From: Mytilisepta virgata
Taxonomy: Eukaryota; Mollusca; Bivalvia; Mytilida; Mytilidae
DNA: 64,000 nt
Direction: 5' to 3'
NCBI GenBank assembly: GCA_028015205.1
Contig: CM051511.1
Span: 30,186,001-30,250,000 of the forward strand
The translations under genes were made by a program, and so were the position numbers. The notes beneath the pieces were generated by a model. It had not been told where the DNA came from. It saw only the letters and a list, made by a program, of their open reading frames with translations, and searched no databases. Positions 20,818 through 32,927 of the stretch are shown piece after piece; within the stretch, counting starts at the first letter, position 1; each line of letters begins with the position of its first letter.

Positions 20818-23290
20818 CTAGAGGCTCTTAAGAGCCTGTAGAGCTCACCTGGATTTAACGTTACACCTTGAGCAGACCTAAAAATTTAAGTGTCAATTTG
20901 GCTGGTTTTTCTATAGGATTCTATGTTAAACTAATTTCAGCTGTGGCAGTCATCTTGGTTGACAGTCAAGGTCATCGGATATATTTCTAAAAGAGAACCA
21001 AAAAGCAAAAGTATATAGCAATAGATGAAAAAGTCCCCAACAACCATATATATTTAGATTCGGGACCCTACAATACAGCTGGACAAGTCAATATTGAGGC
21101 TCAAGGGCCAAGGTCATTGAAACAAGAGGCTCAGTGGGCTGAGCCTGTATCGCTCACCTGGCAGTCACAAACTTTTGATTTGACAGACTAGATTGATTTC
21201 TGGAAACTTTGTAAATGATCTTCTATAAATGCTTCATACCAAGTATAAGTTCCAAACGGTTTCAGAGGAGAAGTTTTAAATTTTGACCGATCAGAAGATA
21301 TAAAGGTTTCTGGTGGCAATTTTGTTTCACGGACTAGAAAGATTTATGCAAAGTTTGTAAAGGACCTTCCATAGATGTTCCATACCAAAAATCAGTTCAT
21401 TTGGCTTTACGGTTTCAAAGGAGAAGAACTTTTAAATTTCGACCAATCAGAACATGTAAATGCTCATGACGGCCATTTTGTTTCACGGACCAGGAATATT
21501 TAAGCAAACTTCCTAAAGGACCTTCCATAGATGTTCCATACCAAAAATCAGTTCATTTGGCTTTAAGGTTTCAGAGGAGAAGAAGTTTAAAATTTTGACC
21601 AATCAGAACATGTAAATGCTCATGGCAGCCATTTTGTTTCACGGACCAGGCTGATTTATGCAAATTTTGTAAAGGACCTTCCATAGATGTTCTATATCAA
21701 AAATCAGTTCATTTGGCTTAACGGTTTGTAAGGAGAAGAAGTTTTACATTTTGACCAATCAGAACATGTAAATGCTCATGGCAGCCATTTTGTTTCACGG
21801 ACCAGGCTGATTTATGCAAACTTTGTAAAGGACCTTCCATAGATCATCCGTACCAAAAATCAGTTCATTTGGCTTTACGGTTTCAGAGGAGAAGAACTTT
21901 TAAATTTCGACCAATCAGAACATGTAAATGCTCATGACGGCCATTTTGTTTCACGGACCGGGAAGATTTATGCAAATTTCCTAAAGGACCTTCCATAGAT
22001 GCTCCATACAAAAAATCTCATCATCACCATTCACTAAGGATACCATGTTTACTTTAAAAACCAAATATTGTTGAAATCTGAGCAAGTTTTAAAAATGGCT
22101 GTCCAAAACAAACTTTCATCATCACCATTCAACTCGGGATACCATGTTTACCTTGAAAGTAGCTTTCATCTTCATTTTTTTTCTATAATTCAGGAAAAAA
22201 TAGCAAAAAACAGCATTTTGACCCCTATGTTCTATTTTTAGTAAGGGCGGACATGTTTTTCGACCAATCAAAAATCCAAGCATTAACTTTTTGTAGGATA
22301 CCCGAAGGAACAATCTTACCAAGTTTCATTTGATTTTGAATAGTAGTTTCAGAGAAGAAGATTTTTGAAATAATAACATAAAAAAAAGCCAAAAATGTCA
22401 AAAAAAGGACAATAACTCTAACATCAGTTGACAGATTTTCTTGAAAATCAGCACACAGGTAGCTCTTATCATGCTGAACACTTTCAACCTGCCAGAATTT
22501 GCCGTAACCTAATGATTTTTGAGATATTTGCGAAACCCTTATGTTATATTTTTAGTAACAGCGGCCATGTTTTTCGACGAATCAAAAATCCCCACACCAG
22601 TTCTATGCAGGGTACCCCAAGGAACAATCTTACCAAGTTTCATTTGATTTTGAATAGTAGTTTCAGAGAAGAAGATTTTTGAAATAATAACATAAAAAAA
22701 GCCAAAAATGTCAAAAAAGGGCAATAACTCTAACATCAGTTGACAGATTTTCACGAAAATCAGCACACGGGTAGCTCTCATCATGCTGAACACTTTCAAC
22801 CTGCCAGAATTTGCCGTAACCTAATGATTTTTGAGATATTTGTGAAAAACTGTTGTTTGACCTCTATGTTCTATTTTTAGTAACAGCGGCCATGTTTTTC
22901 GACGAATCAAAAATCCCCATATCAGTTCTATGCAGGGTACCCCAAGGAACATTCATACCAAGTTTAGTTCTAATTAGTCAAGCAGTTTCAGAGGAGAAGA
23001 GTTTTGTATAATTGTTAACAACGACGACGGACGGACGACGATGACGACGGTGCGCCAAGTGATGGCAATAGCTCACATGGCCTTTGGCCAGGTGAGCTAA
23101 AAATCCAAAGCAATCGATGGAAAAGTCCATAGTATCCAGATATATTTAGGTTAAGGATTCTATATTGTAGCTGTTCAAGTCAATATTAAGGCAAAAAACG
23201 GTATATACTAAATAGCAAAAATAATCACTGGTGCAAGATCTACACAAAAAATAACAAGTGAGTGATTCAGGCTCTTGAGAGCCTCTTGTT
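20818..23290. mobile_element. Composite HINE-like family A element in the Roc-COR intron
   Basis: The left end has the stem-loop AGGCTC-TTAA-GAGCCT followed by GCTCACCTGG. The right end is the same stem-loop head in reverse orientation (GGCTCTTGAGAGCC, 23269-23282), so this copy carries the stem-loop head at both ends. On either side of an inner element (21123-23098) lie tandemly related units containing CAAGTCAATATT (before 21100 and near 23185). It fills nearly the whole 2.6-kb intron. Its left end is 32 bp from the splice acceptor of the COR exon and its right end 96 bp from the preceding donor. Confidence 0.75.
21123..23098 (+). mobile_element. HINE-like element, family A, nested inner copy
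   Basis: Begins CAAGAGGCTCAGTGGGCTGA, forming a stem-loop head, then CGCTCACCTGG. Ends CCAGGTGAGCT at 23088-23098 followed by an A run, so GCTCACCTGG is the subterminal inverted repeat. Five core units of 155-157 bp are anchored by TTTCACGGAC (near 21328, 21480, 21637, 21795, 21951), followed by diverged units. A GACGACGGACGGACGACG microsatellite lies just inside the right end. Non-coding. Confidence 0.82.
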
Positions 23291-23386
23291 TTTTTTCTTT
23301 TTATGCCTCATGTCTACAGCATGTGCATAAACTGGAGAATAGTTAAACAGCTTTATAATTGATTTCTAAAATATATACAATTGTAC

Positions 23387-23514
23387 CTTGACTTCGTCAG
23401 TGTGAGTTCCAACTATAATTACAGGAGGCTCCATAATTCTTAGATTTTCCTTTTCCTCAGTATTATCCCCCCTTGCATATAAATGAATACTGTCCAACCA
23501 GAAATCAATATAAT
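23387..23514 (-). CDS. Roc-COR family protein, Roc-domain exon with the G4 motif (partial gene)
   Basis: A 128-bp exon with a polypyrimidine tract and CAG acceptor at 23517-23515 and a donor AAG/GTACAA at 23386-23385. It starts in phase 1, completing the codon begun at 39607, and ends in phase 0, which matches the COR exon. It encodes DYIDFWLDSIHLYARG and then VIIVGTHTDE. The THTD tetrapeptide stands where small GTPases have NKxD, and VGTHxD is the usual form in Roc domains; this loop recognises guanine. The exon is too short to stand out as an open frame but fits exactly between its neighbours. Confidence 0.88.
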
Positions 23515-23964
23515 CTGAAAAAAAAAAATCTTTTATAAATATTTTTGTAAGAACAGTGCTTAAGGAATTTTATATGGTATGTAAACAATTCAGAAAAAAA
23601 TCACAAAAAGTTGTCCAAGGTTGGATCAGTGTTAAATTTGAACTCACTTTTGAAATTCAAACTATCTATCCATACTTTTTCTTTTCGAACTATCTTCGAT
23701 TTTTCTCCGCCTCTGTCCATCCATCTGCCGAGTGTCTAATTGTATCTACTATTTATCCATTTTAGGGTTAACGGATTTAATTTCTTTTTATAGCAAACCA
23801 TCGCCAGATGCACAATAAATTTGAATGTCAAAAATTGTAAATTTTAAGCTTGTGACCTAATATTCTCTTTCATTTATCAGATTATGCATTTCAATTATTT
23901 TCAGTGTTGTCATACAACATATACAGTTGAGATGATTTCTAATGTCTCAACTTATCCGCCCATT
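23515..23964. other. Intron sequence, no separate feature
   Basis: Start of the 16.1-kb intron, read on the minus strand towards 39606. It contains a diverged relative of the 13690-13960 repeat near 23845-23925. Confidence 0.45.
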
Positions 23965-24150
23965 CCAGAACGGTTCTACGGTAGAACCATCATAACTAGT
24001 TGTAGGGCAGAACCGTCAAGAATGGTTCTATGGTAGAACAGTCAAGAATGGTTCTATGGTAGAACAGTCCAGAATGGTTCTATGATAGAACTTTCATTAG
24101 TGGTTCCAGGATTGAACCATCCAGAATGGTCCTAGGGTAGAATTAATTGT
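23965..24150. repeat. Minisatellite of hairpin units GGTTCTATGGTAGAAC
   Basis: Six to seven copies, about 30 bp each, of CAGAATGGTTCTATGGTAGA followed by AC. Each unit contains an inverted pair GGTTCTA/TAGAACC, so the array can form a row of small stem-loops. The outer copies are more diverged. Confidence 0.88.
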
Positions 24151-25144
24151 TATTGGTCAGAATTACAGGATTTACAAATAATTTTAGAACAACTCTGCCG
24201 TTTCTACATGTATATATTTCAAAAAGATGATTTTTAAGATTTTTTAATAATTGAAGTCTTGATAATTTGATGTATTAAATTTATAAAATATATTAAATTC
24301 CTGATTAAGTAGGTGATATTTTATTATTTATTGAGTTTATAATTACATCATCTCAAAAAGATAGTTTTGTAATATATCACAATAAATTAAATATTTTAAT
24401 TCTTCAGATGTTGATGTTTTAAACTAGGGAAAAATAAATTTACACTTCATTTTAAGTGAAATTTTACTTTTTTGTACTAAAATTCTCTTTCATTTTTCTA
24501 TTTATTATTTATATTTTTTAAAGCATTGTAGTACATAGTATATTGATGTGCTATAATGTTTAGAACTTTGCTTTTCAAATCTTGAGGCACAAAGGGGTCA
24601 TATTTCGAAATAGTGAATTTTAGCGCTGATTTAAACTTGTTATTTCTTTTATTTTTTCAATCTATGTGGAAGGGCAAAATAATTTTAAAATTTTGATTTT
24701 AAACCTTAGGACCCATGAAATAAAAGATGAAAGTATGGCTCAAAATGTTGAACGGATTCATTCAATAATTAATGGACTGATTATTAAACAAATGAAAAAG
24801 GTATAGTTAAAGAACGACTAATTTTGAAATTTGAATGCCTAAAAAAATCACTCGAAGCATATGAGTGAATTATCAGTGTTGTTCAGACATAAATTGTATA
24901 TTTTTGGTGCTGCAATTTTAATATTAGTTACATTGTAAAAACTAAAAGGTTTAATAAGAAAATATGAGCGTTCATGCTTTGTTTTTGGTTTAATGACTTT
25001 GTAGGTTGTTTATATAGCTATTGCACCAGAGACGTCTATTGTTACATCTATTTATACACCAAAACTGTAGGGGTAATTTTTCCATAATCTATGGTGGGAT
25101 ATCATAGTCCATGTTAAACTGGTTTTCTTCTTGGGGGGAGGGAG
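24151..25144. other. Intron sequence, no recognised gene
   Basis: AT-rich intron of the Roc-COR gene. No open frames or repeats that I can support. Confidence 0.5.
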
Positions 25145-25390
25145 TCGTCGGTGGCCGAGTGGTCTAGGTAGTTGGTCACGACTACTTATGACCACTAACA
25201 TGTCAACACTGGGGTTGTGAGTTCGAATCTCACCTGTGGCGGGGTGTATTCGACTCCCACAAAGATTGCCAATTTTCCTACCGAAGGTTGTGGTACTCTT
25301 CGGGAACTCCAGCTTCCCCCACCAATAAAAAACTGGCCGTCACGAAATAGCCAAATGTGCTGAACACGGTGTAAAACCCCAACTAAAAAA
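25145..25390 (+). mobile_element. tRNA-derived SINE, second copy
   Basis: About 85-90 percent alike by eye to 14396-14656. It has GGTGGCCGAGTGGTCTAGG (A box region) near 25150, GAGTTCGAATCTCACC (B box region) near 25219, AAAACTGGCCGTCACGAAAT near 25328 and AAACCCCAACTAAAAAAA at the end. A clear target duplication is not seen. It lies in the long Roc-COR intron, opposite to the gene. Confidence 0.87.
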
Positions 25391-26187
25391 ACATACAAAT
25401 TTAAATACTTCTGTAATGGGGAGGTTGAAATACCAAAGTATATTAAAACCGGATAATAAGAATAATATGGGGATTCAACTTTAAATGAAAGGAAGGGGAG
25501 GGCTCCTATTGCATGCTGGGGAAATCAGATTACAAAGATGCATACAACGTAAAGCTGAGGAAGAATGGCATTTTACGTATTGTAACGCATGGGTTGGAAG
25601 TGGCGAGGCTCGATTATCGTGTGGCTTAAAACTTTCTTTGAAGAGAGAGTCTTTTCTCAGTGAAAGAAAGTCAGAATACTATAGCAAATATAAGCAAAGG
25701 TGAATAGTTATTTTCAATGACCACGATAAGGGGGTAAAAAAATCATAGCCAATTTAAATCGTTAGATTTGGGTCCTTTTTCCAAGATCACAAAGTCAGAG
25801 ATGAGAACAGACAAATGTACATAATACTAGACAGTAACATCAACATTGTTCCTCCAACACTTTATACAAATCCTGTGAACTCATACATTTTCTGTGTCTT
25901 AGGTTACATATGATGTCCCCGCTAGTTCCTATGTATAGGTCGCTAATCTGACTATTTTCACTTGAGAATTAATTTACCGTCCAATCATTTAAACACTTTT
26001 TTATACATTTTCTACAATATCAATGCATAGCTGCATTGAAATCTTTATTTAACAATAATTCTTTTATTTGCAAAATTACACCCATGTGGGTGAAGCAAAT
26101 ACATGAACAAGAAAACAAACAAACAAACAAACATATAAAATCACAAATTCAGAATTTATGATATAAAATATATGATAAATCACCTTT
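25391..26187. other. Intron sequence, no recognised gene
   Basis: A 72-codon frame at 25485-25703 has no recognised domain. An ACAAACAAACAAAC tract lies at about 26116-26133. Confidence 0.4.
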
Positions 26188-27503
26188 TATTAGCTCACCT
26201 GGCTATGCCAGGGTGAGCTTTTGCCATCACTTTGCGTCCGTCGTCCGTCCGTCCGTCCGTCGTAAACTTTTTTCAAAGATCTTCTCCTCTGAAACTACTG
26301 AGCCAAATGGAACCAAACTTGGGTTGATTCATCACTTGGATATCTACTTTCAAAATTGTGTTTTTTTAGTCGGCTGGCCAAACAACATGGCTGCCATTGC
26401 TAAAAATAGAACATAGGGGTCAATTGCAGTTTTTTGCAAATAACTCAAAAACCATAACAGATATCAAAATTCTGGCACAGGGTAAAAGTGTTCAGCACCT
26501 CAAGATCTACCTGCCCTGAAATTTTGAAGAAGATCCAACGACCCATGTAGGAGTTATTGCCCCTTTTCTGCATTTTTTCCAAATTTTGCACTTATTAAGC
26601 TCAATATCTTGGATACTATAAAGGAAATTTGAAAAATTTAAATTTCATATTGTTAGGCACACAAAGATCTACAAAATTTGTAACAGGATCGAAGTTGTAG
26701 GTTCGTTCCTTTTAGGAGTTATTCCTCTTAGATCGTCAAAATTGACCATTTTTGCAGTCTTTATTCATTGTAATAAAATCGTTAACTCCTCTTACACCAT
26801 AAGTTTAATTGCAACCAAACTTAGTGTAGTTGTTCCTTGGCATGAGTGCTACTAAACTATCGTTTGGATTTTTGATTTGTAAAAAAACATGGCTGCCATG
26901 GCTAAAAATAGAACATAGGGGTAAATTGCATTTTTTTGCAAATAACTCAAAAATGGTGACAGATATCAAAATTCTGATGGGAAGCTAAAGTGTTCAACAC
27001 CTCAAGATCTACCTGCTTTGAAATTTTGAAGAAGATGTAACCGCCCATGTAGGAGTTATTGCCCTTTTTCTTGATTTTTTTTTTTAAATTTTTTAAATTT
27101 GTACTTATTAAGTTGTATGATCATTCCTTTTAGGAGTTATTCCCCTTAGAACATCAAAATTGACCATTTTCACAGCATTTCCCTTAGTTTGCAAAATGTT
27201 TAAATGAGCCCTTTAGGAGTTAAAGTTTTGTCCCTTAAATGTCAAAATAACTGTTGATGCCTTATAGATGACCCTTTAAATGTCAAAAATAGCGTTTTCT
27301 CTTGTTTTTGCCCTATAGAATGAAAACTATTGTCGATAGAGAAAAGCTGTTGTTTGCTTAAACAATCAGCTCATTGAGCTCTACAAAAGTCTGAATTGGG
27401 TCGAAGTTGTCAGATGATCCATTATAGGGGTAATAGCTCATGAAAGACTCCCTTAAAGCTTAAGGACCAGGTGAGCGATTCAGGCTCCTGGGAGCCTCTT
27501 GTT
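26188..27503 (-). mobile_element. HINE-like element, family A, third copy
   Basis: The plus-strand left end reads AGCTCACCTGG (26192) after a T run, then GTCCGTCCGTCCGTCC. The right end reads GGTGAGCGATTCAGGCTCCT followed by GGGAGCCTCTTGTT, giving the subterminal repeat and the stem-loop head. The core holds diverged units repeating phrases such as CAAAATTCTG and AACATAGGGGT. Non-coding. It abuts the 3' end of a LINE remnant. The short frame at 26213-26416 reads through the microsatellite and is not a gene. Confidence 0.82.
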
Positions 27504-29340
27504 ATTAATACTGTTATTACTTTGACCAACAAGGACCTCATTTTTGCAATTCTGTAGATTGCTTTATAAAGTCTCCTATTTCTGTCAAAAGTTCAGAGTT
27601 AGAATTTAACCCCCAAAAAATTTTAATGGTTCTTTTTCAAGAAAGTCAGGCTTATATAATACTATTTTGTCAAATAAATTGTTTCTCAGAAAATGATAAG
27701 CTGTACATTTTAAGAAAAAGTGGAATTCATCTCCTATTTCATTTAAATCACATTTTTTCCATATACTTTCTTCTCTTATTATATTTTTATATCGCGCTGT
27801 TTCAATTTCTAAATTATGATCACTGACTCTTAATTTTGAAAATAATTGTCTTGGTCTGAAGTAAGAGAAAAATAGTAAATAACTTTCTAGCTTAAACTCT
27901 GATTTTAATTTACTGTACAAATATAATTTAAAGGCGTCGTTGTATGATGAAATTTTTTCTAATATTTTTTTATTATATGAGTCATGAATTACTTTCTTAA
28001 TTTGTTTTTCTCAGTGATTGTTTAATAAAAGTAAATGGCCTGGTAAAATCTTCGAAATCTGAAATTTCAAGATCAAATTGTTTAAAAATATTTTTTTTAT
28101 AAAACTATACCAAGTATAGATTCCATCTGAGTCAATAGACTTGCAGATGGAAAGTGCCTCTTTAAGCAGAGGGTTTAATGGTTCTGTTTGTAATCTAAAG
28201 AAATAAAGTATTGCTTGGGTTTTGATAAATTCTGTTATAGGAAATCTTCCTAATTCAGACTTAGCTGATATATTGCATGCAGTCTTTTTTAAACCTAAAA
28301 TATATTTACAAAATTTATTGTGTATCTTTTCATAAAAATAGTCATCCATTAACCAAATTTCACTATTGTATGTTAAAATAGATCTTATAAGTATATCAAA
28401 TAGTTTACATGACAGATTTACTAGACTGGAGCTAAAATTCATAAATCTATTTTCAGTGAAAATAAGACTTTCAGTGCTTTCTTGCTCAATTCCTGAGTAG
28501 CTTTTTTAAAACTACCTTTAGAATCAATGACATTGCCAAGAAAATTGTATTCTTTGGCTCAGATAAGAGAACATTTTTGTAGTAAAAGTTTGGGGTACTT
28601 TGAAAAACCACCACCTTTGTTTTTTTTTGTATTGACTGTAAGCTGCTAGTCAAAGCAATACTTTTCCAGCTTATTGAGGGAGTTTTGAAGTCTCTCCATA
28701 GTTTCTGAAAGAATAACAAGATCATCAGCAAAACTGAGACTAGCCACTTTAGATTTTTCTAGGACAAGGGGGGTACATGTACTATCAAAGATATCATGCA
28801 AGTCATTTATAAAACAGTTAAACAAGGAAGGGCTCAAACTATTGTTTTGCCCCCGTCTCTAAATTAAAATAGGGTGAAATTTTATTTTGAATTTTTACAG
28901 CTGATAGACAACCATTATACATATTATTTACAATGTTTAAAATTTTTACACCAATGCCATTGGTCATCAGCTTATACATAAGTCCATTATGCCACAGCGA
29001 ATCAAAAGCTTTGCACAAGTCTACAAAGCATGCATATATTTTTCCTTTATTTTTCTTTAAATATTTTGATATTAAAGATTTAAATATAAAAATGCTATCT
29101 GTAGTCCTATGATTGGCTCTGAAACCAAACTGGCTGTCAGCCAGGGTTTTTTCATGTTTGATTAATCTATCATTCAATACTGTACTAAATAATTTGGCTA
29201 TACAGTTTTGTAAAGAAATGCCTCTATAATTATTCAAATCATATTTATCTCCAGATTTAAATATAAGAACTGTATATGATTTTCTCCACTGTTCTGGATA
29301 TTGTTCAGTTTCTAATAATAAAATCTCACCTTCAGTGACT
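27504..29340 (-). pseudogene. 5'-truncated LINE, reverse transcriptase remnant
   Basis: Read on the minus strand, the remnant begins near 29330 inside the RT (YPEQWRKSYTVLIFKSGD, then NNYRGISLQNCIAKLF). It continues with ADSQFGFRANHRTTDSIF and CFVDLCKAFDSLWH, whose D is the first catalytic aspartate. Then, after a frameshift near 28838, come SLFNCFINDLHD and the FADD motif at 28721-28732. Further breaks separate the thumb and connection part (28011-28442) and a C-terminal piece (27606-27920) with RYKNIIREESIW and a Cys/His tail. The coding similarity ends near 27541. The endonuclease is missing, as expected of 5' truncation. The clade is not assigned; it differs from the L1-like element at 52 kb. 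Confidence 0.85.
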
Positions 29341-29699
29341 CCACTTAAACCTTACCATAATAGGTAAGATTTTAAAATATTTGCTTGCTGATTTTTGTAT
29401 TTTAGTAAGAGTAGCCGGATCGATGCGTGGTCACAATTTTTAAAGGAGGTTATCTAAGGTCCATTTCATCAAATTTTTAGTAATGATGATCATGTTGGAG
29501 TGGTGGACAGTTAAGGACAATTCCATGAAAGTTCCAAATTTCTCCAGTGGTTTCTGGCGAAATGATTAAATGCAAAAGTTTAAAGACACTGAATAACAAC
29601 AAAAACATATCCTTTGTAATGGCAATAGCTCTATTGTCCTACTGACCCAATTAGATATAGTATCTAAACTGGCTTCGGAGGTAGTCGATAGGGGAGACC
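29341..29699. other. Intron sequence, no recognised feature
   Basis: Spacer between the truncated LINE and the next repeat. Nothing supported. Confidence 0.4.
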
Positions 29700-29975
29700 C
29701 TTTCATTGGCAGCTTGTCAGGTCACAATACTGAAAGCCTTGATGCAGACCATAGTGGGTAACATGTTTAGAGAATGCCACACTCCCTGCACGCTTAAGAC
29801 CCCTTCTGTAGTTTTCAACCACTCTCCTCCATACTCTTTTTACAATGACAGTCAAAATCGGTTCCCTTTTGTGTCCCATCCCGCCCCTATTCGATATTTT
29901 TGATAAAATGGACTGGTTGTCGTCCGGAAGAAGCATAACTTATTTGCTACTGGACATTAGCAACAATCAATCATT
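29700..29975 (+). repeat. Retroelement-like 3' tail with (CAAT)n end, copy 2
   Basis: The distal half matches 8270-8412 (GACAGTCAAAA, CCTTTTGTGTCCCAT, GAAGAAGCAT, ACTGGACATTAGCAACAATC). This copy extends further 5' with GGTAACATGTTTAGAGAATG and CTCCATACTC, suggesting the 3' end of a longer parent. Open frames on both strands (29703-29936) are not convincing. Confidence 0.6.
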
Positions 29976-30040
29976 CAATCTAAACTGGCTTCGGTAAAAT
30001 TAATAATTAATCAATAACAATCCTTTAACTTATTACAGAA

Positions 30041-32528
30041 AATGATGTAGAAATTCATGATATTTTTGATATCCCTGAAGACAAAAAATATTTTTTGAAA
30101 AGTTGTATACAACAGCAAATCCAGTCTTCCACCATGAACACGAGGAACTGTTTTTTTTTAACAAAAAAAATCCTTTCCTTCACTTTTTGTCCAAAGAAGA
30201 AGTGGAAAATATCCAGGTATTGATGGATTTAAGGCAGAATTTTACAAATTCTTTTGGCATGATTTAAATGAATTCTTATCAAATTCTTTTAATTACAGTT
30301 TCGAAAAGGGAAATGTATCTGTATCAAAAATACAAGGTCTGATAACTTGCATTCCAAAAGTAGGTAAATCAAAATCATACATAAAAAATTGCACCCTATA
30401 ACTTTATTAAATATATATTTAAAAATAGCACCAGGTGCTATTGCAAATAGAATGAAACTGGTTCTGAAAAAATTAATAAGTGAAACTCAACAAGGTTTCA
30501 TACAAGGAAAATATATTGGAGAACGTACTAGATTAATATTTGATCTAATAGATAAAACAGAAGAAAAAATTCCAGGTCTGCTCATTCTGCTACACTCTTG
30601 AATGGTCCTTTATAGAAGCTTGACATTTTTGGTTTTGGCCCAGATTTTTGCAAATGGATTCAGACACTATACAAAAACGCAGAGTTGTATCATAAATAAT
30701 GGATACATTTCAAACTTTTACAAAATTCAAAGAGGAGTCCATCAAGTGAATCCATTGTCCCTTACCTATTTATTTTTGCCTCAGAATTAATGACCCAGAT
30801 ATAAACGGAATTAAAATTGATAACACTACACAGTCAATATGGAGATGATTCTTCATTAACCCTAGATGATGATGAGGAATCACTTTGTAGGTGTATATAC
30901 ATTCTAAATAAGTATACAGAGTGTGCAGGACTAAAAGAAAATTTTGAAAAAAAGTGAAGCTATGCATTGGATCAAAATTAAGGTCAAAGGAAAAACTATT
31001 ACCCGAAGTAAACCTTAAATGGAATCAGAGGGGACAATTCACATTATTAGGGATCATTTTTTATCTTTTTGCAACAGACAAAACACTTATTAATTTTAAA
31101 AGAAATAAAGAAAAGATAAAACTTTACTAAACTCTTGGATCTATCGAGACTTGACATATTTTGGGAAGATTACAATCATAAAATCTATAGCATTACCAAT
31201 ACTTATTCATTCACTTGCTGCTCTGCCTAATCTACCCGAAGGATTTTTGAAAGATATGGAACATACATTTGTCTCATTTTTATGGGACGGAAAACCAGAT
31301 AAAGTTAAACGTAAAGTAAGTATTGAAAATTTTTAAAATGGGGGGGGGGGGGGGGGGGGGGAAGGGTGGTGAAAATGCACCACCTAGAATCTTTTGGTAT
31401 GGCTTTAAAAATGACTTGGGTGCATAAATTAATCGATGCCTTAAACTTTTCAAAATGAAGAACAATAATAATTGATCAATATAATAAATTTGGTGGTGAT
31501 AGAATATGGATGTTAAACTCATACTCCCTTGAAAAAATTTCAAATCAATTTAACACATTTTGGAAAGATATCTTGGTAAAAGACTGCTTCATCAGAGGAG
31601 CCCTCTGACATTCTGAGACAATCCATATGGCTTAGTGAAAATCTAAAAATTGATAATAATGTTGTTTTTTATGATAAATGGTGTGAAGCGGGAATACTTT
31701 TTATTAATGATTTGCTGAATGAGAATGGTGAGGTTTTAACTTTCAACCAATTAACCGAACAATATAACATAAAATCAACTTTTTTTCATTATATAGGCAT
31801 CCTGTATATGATACGTTGTCAGAGAAAAAACCAAATTGTTAATATTGAAAAATTGGATATTGTTATTTGTGAAACATATGAATTCATTTGAAAATATAAA
31901 AAGTCTTGTCAATTTTTCTATCAAAAGTTCCTTTTAACTTTTATGGAGAAACCAGAAATACAACAAAAGAAATGGCAAGAGGAATTAAATATTGATATTC
32001 ATAATTGGGATGCTATATAAACATTACCATTTATATGTACATGTACCCATAACAACAAATTGGGAATGTTTCAATACAAAATTTTGCAAATAATTATTGG
32101 TATAAATTCTCTTCTTTATAAATGTAAATTGATAGAAACACATTTATGTTATTTCTGCAATGAAACAAAAGAATCAATTCTTCATCTTCTCTGGCATGTC
32201 TGGGAATGTAATATAATCAGGAAATTTTGGTTGGAGATATCACTTCTTTTTAAAAATAGGTGTAAGGTTAAATTACCAAATTAAGCAGAAGATATAACTC
32301 TAGGTTCAGATCAATTTGACATATCCATTAACAAATTCATCTTTCTCATAAAGCATTACATTTATTTCATGTAAAATGTCCAATAAACACCCTTCGATTT
32401 TGAGTTTAACAAATTTACTATAACAAACATACAAACTAGAAAAAGCATCAGCTGAATTTTATAAGTTCCCTGAAGTTGGTGACAAAATAGAAATAAAATG
32501 GTCTTGTATAAAGGAAAGTGTGTCCTAA
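30041..32528 (+). pseudogene. Degenerate L1-like LINE ORF2 remnant
   Basis: The remnant starts within ORF2 (NDVEIHDIFDIPEDKKYF near 30041) and shows the RT blocks GIDGFKAEFYKFFW, QGLITCIPK, ITLLNIYLKIA and TQQGFIQGKYIGERTRLIFD. It then shows the connection segment YFGKITIIKSIALPILIH (31155-31208) and FVSFLWDGKPDKVKRK. The C-terminal zinc-type segment CYFCNETKESILHLLWH (32145-32195) and the final stop after FPEVGDKIEIKW and KESVS (32526-32528) follow. Many frameshifts and stops interrupt it, and a 22-G tract replaces part of the connection region. It is related to, but clearly diverged from, the 52-kb LINE, so it is an older copy of the same broad family. Confidence 0.85.
31340..31361 (+). repeat. 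Poly-G tract of 22 G
   Basis: Twenty-two consecutive G inside the LINE remnant, at the place where related LINE proteins read GGLKM before HHLESF. It may have grown by slippage on a GGG-rich codon run. It could form a G-quadruplex, or be a sequencing error in length. Confidence 0.9.
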
Positions 32529-32927
32529 GGGAGGTAACCCTATATACATGTATAATATAAAGCTTAATTTGTAAATGCACTTCACAAATGAACAGTGGGT
32601 TTTCAAGTGCATTAATATGAAATGTTATATATTATTAAATATCTATGTAGCATGTATTTTATATGCAGGCATGTATATACAATGTATACACAACAATACA
32701 TATAGCCCCATGTGTGTTGTATGTATATATGAAGGCGTAGCACGCAAGTGTATGTTTGCTTCTCTAAGGTATTTGATATCTATATGGTGTGGTAGGTAAC
32801 TACATTTTTTCTGTTTTTCCCTTAGTCACATGGTATTGATATTGTTTATGTTATAATTGTCATGTAAGAATTATAAAAAAGGGCACCAGCATAATCTGAG
32901 CCAAACCCTCCCTTCACTTTACTTTTT
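32529..32927. other. No recognised feature
   Basis: AT-rich sequence with GTATATACAATGTATACAC-like words near 32680. Small open frames on both strands are not supported. Confidence 0.45.
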
